64,000 bases of DNA. Source: Ciceribacter ferrooxidans (GTDB lineage: Bacteria > Pseudomonadota > Alphaproteobacteria > Rhizobiales > Rhizobiaceae). The notes under the pieces are model-generated. The model ran no database searches. It was given only the letters and a program-made list of their open reading frames with translations, and was not told the origin of the DNA. Location of the stretch: positions 62,001 through 126,000 of the forward strand of contig NZ_SDVB01000196.1 in NCBI RefSeq assembly GCF_004137355.1, given 5' to 3'. Position numbers and translations under genes: made by a program. Of this stretch, positions 26,680-35,562 are shown one piece after another. The first letter of the stretch is position 1; every line of letters begins with the position of its first letter.

Positions 26680-27216
26680 CTAAGCCGCCCGAGGCATCCG
26701 GTAATGCAGCCGAACGCAACCGCGGTCCATCGCCTCTGCGCTGACGAGTTCCAGGCTCGCGCGGAAACCGGTCGGCGGGAAAAGCGGCTGGCCGCCGCCG
26801 ATCAGTTCCGGCATCACGTAGATCTCGATTTCGTCGAGCGCCCCGCGCTCGATGAACGCCATCTGGAGCTGCCCGCCGCCGAGCATCCAGACGTCGCCGT
26901 CGTCCAGCGCCCGGAGCTCCGCGATGAGCTCGTCGACGTCGCTGCGGACGGTGAGCGGACCCTTCGGATCGTCGATCGGCCGCGAGGTGACGACGATCAC
27001 CCGTTGTTCGGAATATGGCCATGGCGCCGGCTCTTTCGCGAGGAAATCATAGGTCTTCCGCCCCATGACGACGGTGCGGATGCGCTTCAGGAAGAGCGTG
27101 TAGTCGTGCTCGCCGAGGTCCATGCCGTCGTACTTGTAGAGCCAGTCGAGACTGTCGTCCCCCGAGACGATCATGCCGTCGAGACTGGTCGCGATATATC
27201 CGAGGATTCTGGCCAT
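26680..27216 (-). CDS. Dihydrofolate reductase-like (RibD C-terminal) protein
   Basis: This 178-residue protein has the DHFR/RibD-C fold: IATSLDGMIVSGDDSLDWL at the start, VVMGRKTYDFL for nucleotide binding, VIVVTSRP and DVWMLGGGQLQMAFIERGALDEIEIYVMPELIGGGQPLF. The folate-site residues of true DHFR are not obvious, so the substrate is unknown. It is divergent from a TetR gene across a palindromic operator and is probably its target. Confidence 0.8.
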   Translation of the reverse strand: MARILGYIATSLDGMIVSGDDSLDWLYKYDGMDLGEHDYTLFLKRIRTVVMGRKTYDFLAKEPAPWPYSEQRVIVVTSRPIDDPKGPLTVRSDVDELIAELRALDDGDVWMLGGGQLQMAFIERGALDEIEIYVMPELIGGGQPLFPPTGFRASLELVSAEAMDRGCVRLHYRMPRAA

Positions 27217-27230
27217 GTTTGCTCTCTTGA

Positions 27231-27256
27231 TTTATAAACGAACGTACATTTATAAA
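27231..27256. promoter_or_regulatory. Operator between the DHFR-like and TetR genes
   Basis: The 26-bp element begins and ends with TTTATAAA and has a central ACGT; 22 of 26 positions obey the dyad. It sits 15 bases before the DHFR-like ATG and seven bases before the TetR ATG, so a bound TetR dimer would repress both genes. Confidence 0.7.
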
Positions 27257-27262
27257 TAGGGC

Positions 27263-27817
27263 ATGGCCCGACACAAGTCCATTCCCGACGAGCAGGTGCT
27301 CGACCGTCTCTTCGACGTCATCGTCGAGACGGGCCCGGACGGGCTGACCTTCGCGAAGGGCGCGGCGACCACAGGCCTCTCCCCCGCCTCTCTCGTGCAG
27401 CGCTACGGCAACCGGGAACGGCTCGTCGAGGCGATCCTGCTGCACGCCTGGGACAAGCTCGACGCCGAAACGGCCGTAGCCGACGCCGAGGAAGCGGTGA
27501 CCCCGCAGGGCGCGGTCGACCTCCTTATGCGGCTGATGCCTCCGGAATCGGCCGAGCGCGACGCGACCGACGGGCTCCTGCTGCTCCGGGAAGACATCCG
27601 CAATCCGAAACTCCGTGCCCGCGGCGCCGCCTGGGGTCACGCGGTTGCCGAGGCCCTTGGCCGTCGCCTTTCCGACGACGGGGAGAAGGGAAGACGGCTG
27701 GGATGGCAGATGGCCGCCGTGTGGCAGGGCGCCCATATCTGGTGGGCTTTCACGCGAACGGAGCCGGCGGAACGCGCCATCCGGCGGATGCTGGTCGAGT
27801 GGCTCGAGCGGCTCTGA
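27263..27817 (+). CDS. TetR-family transcriptional regulator
   Basis: This 184-residue protein has an N-terminal helix-turn-helix (about 10-55, GLTFAKGAATTGLSPASLVQRYGNRERLVEAIL) and a helical ligand domain. It is transcribed divergently from the DHFR-like gene and very probably represses that gene and itself through 27231-27256. The ligand is unknown. Confidence 0.85.
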   Translation: MARHKSIPDEQVLDRLFDVIVETGPDGLTFAKGAATTGLSPASLVQRYGNRERLVEAILLHAWDKLDAETAVADAEEAVTPQGAVDLLMRLMPPESAERDATDGLLLLREDIRNPKLRARGAAWGHAVAEALGRRLSDDGEKGRRLGWQMAAVWQGAHIWWAFTRTEPAERAIRRMLVEWLERL

Positions 27818-27953
27818 CACCGCGCGGCGACAAATGCCGTTACGCGCTCATCGATCCCGGCGGGATTCCAAGAGATTTTTGTCCGGCGAGGTCACAAACG
27901 GCAGGGCTCGTTCGTCATAGGGGCATGAAACCTCAACGACAGGAAACGCTCCG

Positions 27954-28451
27954 ATGACCCAGTTCGCCTCGCTCCTTCTCCTCAAGACCGTGCTTCTCTC
28001 CGGGCTCGCCCTCTGGCTCTCGGTCGTCGTCGTCAACAACCTGACGGCCTTCCGGGGCGGCGTCTTTTCCGTCGGCTCGATGATGGCGATGCAGCTCTTC
28101 GATCAGGCCCCGGCCATCAGCACGCCTCTTCTCTCCCGACGCGTCACGTCCGAAGGCTGGCACCGGCTGGTCTACGGCTTCGTCGTCATCGTGGAGATCG
28201 TCGTCGCGCTCTTGCTCGTTTACGCCGCCCTCGCCTCGCTCGGGGCCTTCCTTGGCTATGCGGATGCGACGGCCGCCATCGGCTACGCCAACCTCGCGCT
28301 TGCGGGCTTCGTGGCGATGGGCCTCATCATGCTCGTCGGCGGCGCGTGGTTTGCCTATTACATCCGACAGGAGGGCGCGCAGATCACCCATTTCGCGCTG
28401 ATCGGCCTCGGCCTCGCCGCCGGCCTCGTCATCAACATCCCGACCCCATGA
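27954..28451 (+). CDS. DUF2165-family small membrane protein
   Basis: This 165-residue protein has four hydrophobic segments and the DUF2165 pattern (KTVLLSGLALWLSVVVVNNLTAF, then a loop, then WHRLVYGFVVIVEIVVALLLVYA). Family function is unknown. The 135 bases upstream show no clear promoter and it does not seem to share an operon with tetR. Confidence 0.75.
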   Translation: MTQFASLLLLKTVLLSGLALWLSVVVVNNLTAFRGGVFSVGSMMAMQLFDQAPAISTPLLSRRVTSEGWHRLVYGFVVIVEIVVALLLVYAALASLGAFLGYADATAAIGYANLALAGFVAMGLIMLVGGAWFAYYIRQEGAQITHFALIGLGLAAGLVINIPTP

Positions 28452-28478
28452 TGGGGCCGGATCGACAACTCGCCGGCC

Positions 28479-29741
28479 TCAGGCGGGACGGGAATGCAGG
28501 GTCCGGCCGGCCACGGCGCCGGCCTGGTCGCTGGCGCCTCCCCGCCCTGCCGATGCGGCCAGGGCTCCCGGCAGTTGCATGGCGCGGACGCAGTTGCGGC
28601 CCTCGGCTTTCGCCAGATAGAGCATGGTGTCGGCCGAGGCGAGGAGAAGATCGAGGGGCGCGATCCTCTCGCCCTTCACCGCGACGCCGATACTGACGGT
28701 GACGGAGAGCGTCCTGCCCTCGAAGGGGATCGCCTGCCGCCCGACTGCCTCCCGGAAGGCATCGGCGACGGTGCGCGCCTGCTCCAGCCCCGCGCCGGGA
28801 AGAAGGCAGGCGAATTCCTCGCCGCCGAAGCGCGCGACGACGGCATTTTCCGGCATGTGCCGGCGCAGCAGTTCCGAAAAGGCGACCAGCACGCGGTCGC
28901 CGGCGAGATGACCATCGGTGTCGTTGACGGCCTTGAAGTGGTCGAGGTCGCAGAGCAGCATCGCGCTCGGCCCACCCGGCCGCGCAAGCATCGCCTCCGT
29001 CTTCGCGATGAAGGAGCGGCGGTTGTCGAGGCCCGTCAGCGCGTCGGTTTCCGCGGCGATCCGGTAGCGGCGCTCCGAGCGGTCCCTGGCGAGCATGGCG
29101 AGCGAGAACATGCCGAACATGTTGGAGAGCGCCGAAAGCAGCGACAGGGCGACGAACCAGAGCGCATAGTGTTCCTGCGCATCAACCGGCGGCGCCACGA
29201 AGAGGGCGAAGGGAATGCGAGCGAGCCAGAGCAGCGCGTGGCCGAGATTGATCCCGCAGGCGAGCGCGCGGGACGGCAGCGGCTCGCGGCGCCCGCCGCG
29301 ATAGACCTCCCAGGCGGCAAGCCCGTTATACGTGCCGAAGATTACGGCGGCAAAGACCGCACGGAACACCGTCGAGTCCTGGAAAAGGGGCAGCGGGTAG
29401 ATGGCGAGGCTCAAGAGCGCGCCGGCAAAGGCCATGAGGTAGTTCGGCCGGCGATTTTCGAAGACGGCAAAGGCGCTCCAGAAGAGGCCGATGCCGGCAA
29501 ACGCGATCGGAAAACCGAGCCCGGTCGACAGCCAGAACGGCACGACGAGACGCAGGCCGTGCAGGACCGCACCGACGATGCCGGCGACCGAGGCGAGCCC
29601 GAGCATGGCGGAAGCCTTGTTGCTGCGGTCATGCCACCAGATGCCCAGCGAAATGATGGCGACGACCAGCGTGCCGAGGGCATAGACGACCATGATGGTC
29701 GGCAGGTGTAGAAATTGCTCCAATATCGCAGTCCGGCTCAT
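28479..29741 (-). CDS. Membrane-bound GGDEF diguanylate cyclase
   Basis: This 420-residue protein has about six or seven transmembrane segments (to roughly residue 215) followed by a GGDEF domain. The domain holds DALTGLDNRRSFI, the metal-binding LLCDLDHFKAVND and an intact active-site RFGGEEF. It should make c-di-GMP in response to an unknown membrane signal. It converges on the DUF2165 gene. Confidence 0.88.
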   Translation of the reverse strand: MSRTAILEQFLHLPTIMVVYALGTLVVAIISLGIWWHDRSNKASAMLGLASVAGIVGAVLHGLRLVVPFWLSTGLGFPIAFAGIGLFWSAFAVFENRRPNYLMAFAGALLSLAIYPLPLFQDSTVFRAVFAAVIFGTYNGLAAWEVYRGGRREPLPSRALACGINLGHALLWLARIPFALFVAPPVDAQEHYALWFVALSLLSALSNMFGMFSLAMLARDRSERRYRIAAETDALTGLDNRRSFIAKTEAMLARPGGPSAMLLCDLDHFKAVNDTDGHLAGDRVLVAFSELLRRHMPENAVVARFGGEEFACLLPGAGLEQARTVADAFREAVGRQAIPFEGRTLSVTVSIGVAVKGERIAPLDLLLASADTMLYLAKAEGRNCVRAMQLPGALAASAGRGGASDQAGAVAGRTLHSRPA

Positions 29742-29925
29742 TCAAATAGACCGGCATTCTGCGCGCGATGCGTGGAAAATCCGTTAAATCCTCGTTTTTC
29801 GCCAGTTCCGGCAAGGTAATACTTCAGGGAACGTGCTCTTCTCTCGAAGGCACCTTATGTTGCCCGTCGACAAAACTTGCATTCCAAGGTTCGGCGGTCT
29901 GCCCCCCGCAAACACAAGGCTGCCG

Positions 29926-30047
29926 TCATGCCGGCCTCCGAGCCGGCATCCTGTGCGATCAAGTCCTTGATCGCAAAGGGACTCTTTCACGGCGCGGACG
30001 CGCCTTTGCAGGACCCCGGCTCAAGGCCGGGGTGACGGAGGAGGTGG
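29926..30047. repeat. RIME-like palindromic repeat
   Basis: CCGTCATGCCGGCCTCCGAGCCGGCAT opens the element (written here in overlapping parts: CGTCATGCCGG and GAGCCGGCAT), and CCCCGGCTCAAGGCCGGGGTG closes it with ACGGAGG. It matches the copies at 1-62 and 1612-1771 in layout. The flanking bases 29742-29925 and 30048-30096 show no gene. Confidence 0.6.
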
Positions 30048-30096
30048 GCGCGCTCTGGTCGCGGCGGTCGTCCTCGGCAGTCGCGCGCCGAAACGG

Positions 30097-30121
30097 AAAA
30101 AGCCCGCGGGGTTCGCGGGCT
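30097..30121 (-). terminator. Terminator of the pseudoazurin gene
   Basis: On the minus strand AGCCCGCG-AACCC-CGCGGGCT forms an 8-bp stem followed by TTTT, about 50 bases after the pseudoazurin stop. It is a good rho-independent terminator. Confidence 0.8.
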
Positions 30122-30169
30122 TTCTCCTCCTCTGCGCTGCCCCGGGGGCGTTGGGGCGCGCTGCTCGCC

Positions 30170-30607
30170 TCAGAGCTGAGCCAGTTCCTTCTCGATCTTT
30201 TCCTGGGCCTTCTTCGGCGCCTTGACGCTCTTGATCTGATCGACATTGGCCGGGGCGTCACCGACGACGACCAAGGCGACCATGCCCATGCTGAAATGCG
30301 GGTTGCACTTGATCACGTAGGCGCCCGGCGTGGTGAAGGTGACCTTGACCGTCTCGTTGATCTTGCCCTTGAACGCCTCGGCGCCTTCCGGGATCATGCC
30401 CTTGACCGTCTCGGCGTTGTGGCCCTTGTCGGTGGGAAGGAAGGTGACGGTGTCGCCGGGCGCGACCTTGGTCAGCGCGGGTTCGAACACCATGACGCCG
30501 TCCTTGCCCTTGTTGAGCATGTGGACCTCGAAATCGGCGGCCAGAGCGGGGGTGCCGAGGGCGGTCAGCAGGGCGGCGCCGATGAGGTACTTGGTAGCGG
30601 AACGCAT
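30170..30607 (-). CDS. Pseudoazurin (periplasmic blue copper protein)
   Basis: This 145-residue protein carries electrons to copper nitrite reductase. Signal peptide [23 protein letters not shown] is cleaved after residue 23. The type 1 copper ligands are H63 (KGHNAET), C101, H104 and M109 (CNPHFSMGM); in mature numbering they are H40, C78, H81 and M86, as in characterised pseudoazurins. The ATG at 30607 follows AAGGAG. An NnrR-type site lies 78 bases upstream, at the right distance for activation. The gene order with nnrR, nirV and nirK matches the S. meliloti azu1 locus. Confidence 0.93.
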   Translation of the reverse strand: MRSATKYLIGAALLTALGTPALAADFEVHMLNKGKDGVMVFEPALTKVAPGDTVTFLPTDKGHNAETVKGMIPEGAEAFKGKINETVKVTFTTPGAYVIKCNPHFSMGMVALVVVGDAPANVDQIKSVKAPKKAQEKIEKELAQL

Positions 30608-30684
30608 GTCATTCTCCTTGTTGCAGGGACATCCCGGGGTGGATGCCGTTGCCCTTTCCTTAGGCCGGAGGCGCACCTCCATCT

Positions 30685-30698
30685 TTGACGTAACGCAA
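30685..30698. promoter_or_regulatory. NnrR-type Crp/Fnr site upstream of pseudoazurin
   Basis: TTGACGTAACGCAA has the TTG-N8-CAA form with a CGCAA right half. Its centre is about 84 bases from the start codon, so a class II activator position would give a leader of about 43 nt. It is one of three sites with this CGCAA half in the island. Confidence 0.7.
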
Positions 30699-30701
30699 AT
30701 T

Positions 30702-30722
30702 AGATTCATTCGGAATGAATCT
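30702..30722. promoter_or_regulatory. Perfect 21-bp palindrome next to the NnrR site
   Basis: AGATTCATTC and GAATGAATCT are perfect 10-bp arms around a single central G. It lies four bases beyond the NnrR site and 30 bases after the nnrR stop. It is too tight for a good terminator loop and has no T-run, so a second operator for the pseudoazurin gene is the better reading. The regulator is unknown. Confidence 0.5.
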
Positions 30723-30751
30723 TTTACGGCAAAAGGAAAGAGAGGCCTGCG

Positions 30752-31450
30752 CTATTTGTCGCGGCCTTCCGCGAGTTGCGCGAGCTTCTGCGGATCGAGC
30801 ACCACGAGACGCTGGCGGCCGCCCTCGACGAGGCCGCGGGACTCCCAGCCGCTCAGGATGCGGGACACCGTGTGGAGCGTCGTTCCCGTCATCTCGGCGA
30901 TGTCCTGGCGGGAGATCTGGAAGTCGATGCGGATGCCGCCGCCCTCCGGCTTTCCGGCCCGTTTGGTGAGCCGCAACACCGTGTGGGCGACGCGGCGCTC
31001 GACCTCCTCGGTCGACATTTCCCGCAGGCGGGTGTGCGCTTCCTCGAGCCTTTCGCCGATCGTCTGCATGGCACTCACCGCCAGTCCGGGGTTCTGTTCC
31101 ACGAAGACCGGCCAGAGTTCGGTAGCCCAGGCGAGCACGATCGACTCCGCCGCGGCGACCGCCGTGCCCGGATAGTCGCTCCGCCGGAGCGCCTTAGCGA
31201 AGCCGAAGAGATCGCCCGGGTGGACCACCCTGACGATGATCTGCTGGCCGTCGGGCGTGACCTGCATCACCTTCAGCCGGCCGTGCAGCAGCAGATAGAA
31301 ATGGGTCGCAGCATCGCCCTGCTCGAACACCGACCCCCCCTGCGGGACGCGACGGGAATTGGCGAAGGCGAGAAGCTTGTCCAGGTCCGCATCGCCCATC
31401 TTCTCGAAGAGCGAAAGCGACCTGACGAGTGTCCGGTCTATGGCAGCCAC
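30752..31450 (-). CDS. nnrR: Crp/Fnr-family regulator NnrR
   Basis: This 232-residue protein has a cNMP-type sensor domain (about 15-130) and a Crp-type helix-turn-helix with ISRQDIAEMTGTTLHTVSRILSGWESRGLVEGGRQRL. It has no N-terminal cysteine cluster, unlike FNR, which fits NnrR, the NO-responsive activator of nirK and nor genes. The GTG at 31450 is a best guess. The frame stays open upstream but without homology. Its place next to nirV-nirK and pseudoazurin is that of nnrR in S. meliloti. Confidence 0.85.
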   Translation of the reverse strand: MAAIDRTLVRSLSLFEKMGDADLDKLLAFANSRRVPQGGSVFEQGDAATHFYLLLHGRLKVMQVTPDGQQIIVRVVHPGDLFGFAKALRRSDYPGTAVAAAESIVLAWATELWPVFVEQNPGLAVSAMQTIGERLEEAHTRLREMSTEEVERRVAHTVLRLTKRAGKPEGGGIRIDFQISRQDIAEMTGTTLHTVSRILSGWESRGLVEGGRQRLVVLDPQKLAQLAEGRDK

Positions 31451-31620
31451 GGTATCCTCGAACGGTGGATGACTTTCGACCGTTATACCCGTATCGAGAA
31501 GGGGGGCAAAGCCGGGACGGCGATTTTCGGAGTCTTTCTCTCCGGTTTTCAACGCCTTTGCGACACGGTGCCGTGGACGCTTTGTCGCAGGGTGAGAACG
31601 GGAGGGCCGCACGGCGCGGC

Positions 31621-32538
31621 TCAGCTTTCGAAAGCCGTCCCGCGGGTCAGCGCCCTGAGGAGCGGCGCATACCAGCGGCCGTCGCGAACGAGGCGGAAGC
31701 CGAGATTGTCGGGCGGCGTGCCGACCGAGCAGCCGCCGCTCTTCGGGTCGCGGATGAAGGAGCTCATCGGCGCGCGGTGCTTGCCCTCCGTCAGGTAGAT
31801 GCCGCAGGCGCTGACCTCGCTGAGCACCTTGCCGTCGCCGTCGACATTGACGCGCGTGTCGCAGGTCGTCGTCCATTCCCAGACATTGCCGGCGAGATCG
31901 GCGATGCCGAACTCGTTCTCGCCGAAGGTGCCGAGCGGCCGGGCGAGCGGATTGCGGGCCGCCTTGCGGGCGGCTTCCCGCTCGTAGTCGGCAATCCAGC
32001 GCAGTGCCGGGTTGCGGCTGTCGGCATCGACGCCGAGCGCGTCGTCGGAGCCGCGCGAGCCGGCGGCGAAGGCCCATTGCTCGGCGGTCGGCAGGCGCCA
32101 GACGCTGCCGGTCCTCTCCGACAGCCAGCGGGCATAGGCGGCCGCATCGTCATAGCTGATACCCGTCGCCGGCACGTCCCCCGTCGGCGCATCGGCCGTC
32201 GGGTCGGTCGCCGCGCAGGCGCCGTCCATGACGCAGCGCGCGTAGTCGGCGGCGGTGACCTGGTATTTCATGATTTCCAGCGGCGCATCGGCGGTTGCCG
32301 TCACCATCGGCGCGTCGACGGCAAAGCCGTTGCGCAGGTAATCGACGGGACTGCGGTAGCTGAAGGTTCGCGGCGCGACGACCACCGTCTCGGGTGCGGC
32401 AATGCCGGCCGTCGCCGGCTCGCTGCCGATCATCCCGGAGCTCACGCCGACGGCGGAAGCGAGTGCGGCGAGAATGAGCGCCGGAAGAGCGAGCGAGGTG
32501 ACGGAAGCGGCGGCGGGTTTGTGAAGTGTCGTTGCCAT
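31621..32538 (-). CDS. nirV: NirV, formylglycine-generating-enzyme-like protein
   Basis: This 305-residue protein has an N-terminal signal/anchor (about 15-35) and a SUMF1/FGE-sulfatase domain: EIMKYQVTAADYARCV, VPATGISYDDAAAYARWLSERTG, WRLPTAEQWAFAAG, FGIADLAGNVWEWT and LGFRLVRDG. NirV accompanies nirK in many rhizobia and rhodobacters. Its role in nitrite reductase maturation or regulation is not settled. It follows nirK after an 80-base gap with a hairpin. Confidence 0.9.
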   Translation of the reverse strand: MATTLHKPAAASVTSLALPALILAALASAVGVSSGMIGSEPATAGIAAPETVVVAPRTFSYRSPVDYLRNGFAVDAPMVTATADAPLEIMKYQVTAADYARCVMDGACAATDPTADAPTGDVPATGISYDDAAAYARWLSERTGSVWRLPTAEQWAFAAGSRGSDDALGVDADSRNPALRWIADYEREAARKAARNPLARPLGTFGENEFGIADLAGNVWEWTTTCDTRVNVDGDGKVLSEVSACGIYLTEGKHRAPMSSFIRDPKSGGCSVGTPPDNLGFRLVRDGRWYAPLLRALTRGTAFES

Positions 32539-32557
32539 GATCCTGTCCTTTCCACCC

Positions 32558-32578
32558 GCCGCGGAGGAAATCCGCGGC
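32558..32578 (-). other. Intercistronic hairpin between nirK and nirV
   Basis: GCCGCGGA-GGAAA-TCCGCGGC is a perfect 8-bp stem with a 5-base loop in the gap between the two genes. It has no T-run, so it more likely protects the nirK mRNA 3' end or limits readthrough into nirV than terminates transcription. Confidence 0.5.
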
Positions 32579-32617
32579 AGGCTGTCGTCACGGGGCCGAG
32601 GCCCCGGGCCCGGTCCG

Positions 32618-33751
32618 TCAGATCGACGCGCCCGGCTTGACCGACGTCATCAGGTCGTCGTTCCACTCGCCGGTGACCTTGAAGTGGGCGGCAGCGCCGA
32701 GTTCGAAGGCCTCGATGAGGTTGTGGTTGACGTAGGCGTAGATGCCCGGCTGCAGGAAGGTGTAGAGCGCCGCCGCCGCTGCACCGCCGGGGATGAACCA
32801 GGTTTCCTGGTCGACGTCCGGCGGATTGTTGAACTTGCCGCCCGCCCAGACATAGTCTCCGTGGCCGCCGATCAGGTGCGGACGGGTGTCGCGGTTCGCC
32901 TGCGAATGGACGATCAGCACCTTTTCGCCGACCGCTGCGGTGAGCGCCTTGTCGCCGGTCAGCGCACCGACGGCGCCATTGAAGACGACGTGGGTCGGAG
33001 TGAGCTTGCGCATGACTTCCAGCGTGTCGACATAGGCATCGCCGGGGTTTTCGTACGTCTTGAAGTTGCCCTTCTCGTCGCGCGGGACGTAGAAGTCCTG
33101 TTCGCCGACATAGTAGACCTTGTCATAGGTGATGTCGTTGCCCTTGGCGTCCTTCAGGCCGTCGCGCGGCAGCACCATGATCGCGCCGTTCATGCCCGAG
33201 GTGACGTGCCACGGAACCATTCCGGGAGGTGCGCAGTGATAGACGAAGACGCCGGCGCGGGTCGCCTTGAAGCGCAGGATCGTGCTTTCGCCCGGATTGA
33301 TCTCGGTCAGCGCACCGCCGCCCAGCGCGCCGGTGGCGGCATGGAAGTCGATGTTGTGCTGCAGGGTATTGGTTTCCGGGTTGATGAGCGTGAGTTCGAC
33401 ATAGTCGCCCTCGTGGACGACCATCAGCGGGCCGGGAACCGAACCGTTGAAGGTCATCGCCTGAACCTCGGTGCCCTGGTCGTCGATAACGAGCTTCTTT
33501 TCGTGAATGGTCATCGTGAACTCGACGATCTTCGGGCCGCCCTCGGCCTTCTGGGTGTGGGCGTGAACGAAGGGCGGTGCGACCAGCTCGGCCTTGACCC
33601 GCGGCAGGGCATTGATGTCAACCGCCGCAGGCTTCGTCGCCGGCTGGTTGGCGCGCGCGGCCGTACCATTGGCGACCAACGTGCCGACAGCGCCCGTCAA
33701 AGCCGCACCGGCCAAAACGGCGCGGCGCGAAAGTTGAAACTGGTCGGTCAT
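32618..33751 (-). CDS. nirK: Copper-containing nitrite reductase (class I)
   Basis: This 377-residue periplasmic enzyme reduces nitrite to nitric oxide. A Tat signal ([20 protein letters not shown]) opens it. Type 1 copper ligands are H132, C173, H182 and M187. Type 2 ligands are H137, H172 and H343. Catalytic D135 and H292 are present, so all active-site residues are intact. The ATG at 33751 follows AAGGAG. Upstream lie a Fnr/FixK-type site and an NnrR-type site shared with nnrS. Electron delivery is presumably by the pseudoazurin at 30170. Confidence 0.96.
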   Translation of the reverse strand: MTDQFQLSRRAVLAGAALTGAVGTLVANGTAARANQPATKPAAVDINALPRVKAELVAPPFVHAHTQKAEGGPKIVEFTMTIHEKKLVIDDQGTEVQAMTFNGSVPGPLMVVHEGDYVELTLINPETNTLQHNIDFHAATGALGGGALTEINPGESTILRFKATRAGVFVYHCAPPGMVPWHVTSGMNGAIMVLPRDGLKDAKGNDITYDKVYYVGEQDFYVPRDEKGNFKTYENPGDAYVDTLEVMRKLTPTHVVFNGAVGALTGDKALTAAVGEKVLIVHSQANRDTRPHLIGGHGDYVWAGGKFNNPPDVDQETWFIPGGAAAAALYTFLQPGIYAYVNHNLIEAFELGAAAHFKVTGEWNDDLMTSVKPGASI

Positions 33752-33965
33752 CTTCGTTCTCCTTGAAAACTGCCGCGACGCTTTCCGTCCGGCCATGACC
33801 TTTCTTAAAACGCCTCCCCGTCGCCTTCTTTGCTGCAAAGCAAACATATTTGAATAGTCGAAATCATTTCTTGACGTTGTCGAGATAAAGACTTCGACAC
33901 GTACCATTTCGACTTGTTTTTTATTTCAGGTGCGACAATATTTCCCATGCATCGGCGCAGGGCGA

Positions 33966-33979
33966 TTGATCTAGATCAA
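33966..33979. promoter_or_regulatory. Perfect Fnr/FixK-type site (TTGAT-N4-ATCAA)
   Basis: TTGATCTAGATCAA is a full palindrome matching the FixK/FnrN anaerobox. It lies in the nirK-nnrS gap. Used in the nirK direction it would give a start near 33931 and a leader of about 180 nt. It has the same half-sites as the nosR site at 39617. Confidence 0.8.
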
Positions 33980-33993
33980 TGACGGCCCCATAA

Positions 33994-34007
33994 TTGCGTT
34001 TTCGCAA
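33994..34007. promoter_or_regulatory. Perfect NnrR-type site (TTGCG-N4-CGCAA)
   Basis: TTGCGTTTTCGCAA is a full palindrome of the NNR/NnrR type. Its centre is 28 bp from the Fnr-type site. Toward nnrS, a class II position predicts a start near 34042 and a leader of about 26 nt. Confidence 0.78.
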
Positions 34008-34067
34008 AGAAGCAGGCGACCAAGTGCCCTAGGGCTGAACGGGTTCACGCAATCCGGAGCTAGACCC

Positions 34068-35291
34068 ATGAACGACATTCCCCACGAGCCCCGCACCGGC
34101 CGCGCCGTGCCGCGCGGACTGGCGCAGACCGGCCCCGTCCTCTTTTCCTATGGCTTCCGGCCCTTCTTTCTCGGCGCCGGCGTGTGGGCCGTCGCGGCGA
34201 TGACGCTCTGGATCGGCGCGCTGGTGTCCGGCTGGCCGATCGGCGGCGACTACGGCGCACCGCACTGGCACGCGCACGAGATGCTCTTCGGCTTCGCGCC
34301 CGCGGTGCTTGCAGGCTTCCTGATGACCGCCGTGCCGAACTGGACCGGACGCCTGCCTGTCTCGGGACCGCCGCTGATGGTTCTCTTCTCGATCTGGGTC
34401 GCCGGGCGGATCGCGATGCTCTCGCCCGATCTCCTCGGCGTGCCGCTCGCGGCGGCCATCGACGCGCTCTTCCTGCCCGCCCTGCTCTTCATCAATGCCC
34501 GCGAGATCATCGCCGGCCGCAAGTGGCGCGACCTCAAGGTGCTCGGTGGCCTCGCCGCGCTTGCGCTTGCCAACATCTTCTTCCACCGGATGGTCATCAT
34601 CGGCGTCCACGACGGCTTCGCCGACCGGCTCGCCGTCTCGGCCTATGTGATGCTGATCATGATCATCGGCGGCCGCATCGTGCCGAGCTTCACCCGCAAC
34701 TGGCTGAACAAGGCGGGCCGGACCGTCTTTCCGGTGCCGTTCAACCGCTTCGACAGCATCGCGATCACCTCCGGCGGCGTGGCGCTGGCGGCATGGATTT
34801 TCGAGCCGGCCCATCCGGTGACCGCGCTCGCCGCGGCACTCGCCGCCGGCCTGCACGTCGCACGCCTCTCCCGCTGGCGCGGCTGGGAGACCTGGGCGGA
34901 GAAACTGCTCGTCATCCTGCATGTCGGCTACGCCTTCGTGCCGCTCGGCTTCCTCGGCATTGCGCTCGGCGCCGCCGGCGTCATCGACGATTTCTCGGTG
35001 CTGCACATTCTCACCGTCGGCGCGATCGGCGTGATGATGCTCGCGGTCACCACCCGCGTGACCCGCGGGCACACCGGCCGCCAGCTCAGCGCCTCCACGA
35101 CGACGGCGCTCTCCTATCTTTCGCTGATCGCCGCGGCGGTCCTGCGGCCGCTCGCCGACCTGCTGCCGGATCTCTACGAACCGATGCTCGCGATGGCGGG
35201 CCTCGCCTGGATCGTCGCCTTCAGCCTCTTCCTTCTCGAGCATGGACCGATGCTGCTCACCGTCCGGCGCACGCCGCTCGGCGCCGGCTAG
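34068..35291 (+). CDS. nnrS: NnrS family haem-copper membrane protein
   Basis: This 407-residue protein has about 12 transmembrane segments. NnrS proteins bind haem and copper and relieve nitrosative stress in the cytoplasm. The family block SYGFRPFFLGAG, HWHAHEMLFGFAPAVLAGFLMTAVPNW and the later GGRIVPSFTRNWLNK are all present. It is divergent from nirK over the two regulator sites. An imperfect GC hairpin near 35370-35398 may end its transcript. The rest of the gap to nsrR holds only the nsrR control region. Confidence 0.9.
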   Translation: MNDIPHEPRTGRAVPRGLAQTGPVLFSYGFRPFFLGAGVWAVAAMTLWIGALVSGWPIGGDYGAPHWHAHEMLFGFAPAVLAGFLMTAVPNWTGRLPVSGPPLMVLFSIWVAGRIAMLSPDLLGVPLAAAIDALFLPALLFINAREIIAGRKWRDLKVLGGLAALALANIFFHRMVIIGVHDGFADRLAVSAYVMLIMIIGGRIVPSFTRNWLNKAGRTVFPVPFNRFDSIAITSGGVALAAWIFEPAHPVTALAAALAAGLHVARLSRWRGWETWAEKLLVILHVGYAFVPLGFLGIALGAAGVIDDFSVLHILTVGAIGVMMLAVTTRVTRGHTGRQLSASTTTALSYLSLIAAAVLRPLADLLPDLYEPMLAMAGLAWIVAFSLFLLEHGPMLLTVRRTPLGAG

Positions 35292-35503
35292 AACGGCGGC
35301 TTTCCCTCCGGCGTCTACAGGGAGATCGACGGAGGCACCGGACTAGGTCGCAGACTCATAATCATCCGTGAAGGACCGCGGCGAGGCCGCCGCGGACCCT
35401 CGACCCCCAAGCCTCTGGCGCGAAATATCTTTTCGTCGGATGACCGATGCGGCGACCGATTCTTGCGCCCGCACGCCGCGACATATAGCATCATGGATAT
35501 TCA

Positions 35504-35544
35504 TAGATGCATTTCCGCATCACCATATATAATGGTGCGATGCA
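35504..35544. promoter_or_regulatory. nsrR control region: NsrR-like half-site and inverted repeat
   Basis: TAGATGCATTT (35504-35514) matches the 11-bp NsrR half-site AAGATGCATTT at nine to ten positions. It is followed by the dyad GCAT-CACCAT-ATATA-ATGGTG-CG-ATGC (35517-35544). Both lie 20-60 bases before the nsrR ATG, where autorepression by NsrR would act. Confidence 0.5.
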
Positions 35545-35562
35545 CAACCGACTGCCGACGCC

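Noticed and set aside
31550-31585. TGCGACA/TGTCGCA inverted repeat between nirV and nnrR as a terminator
   Set aside because: The arms are only 7 bp with a long spacer and no T-run follows. A terminator call is not supported.
31451-32077. N-terminal extension of nnrR across the gap and into nirV
   Set aside because: The extra residues match no Crp/Fnr protein and overlap nirV. The sensor domain begins just after 31450.
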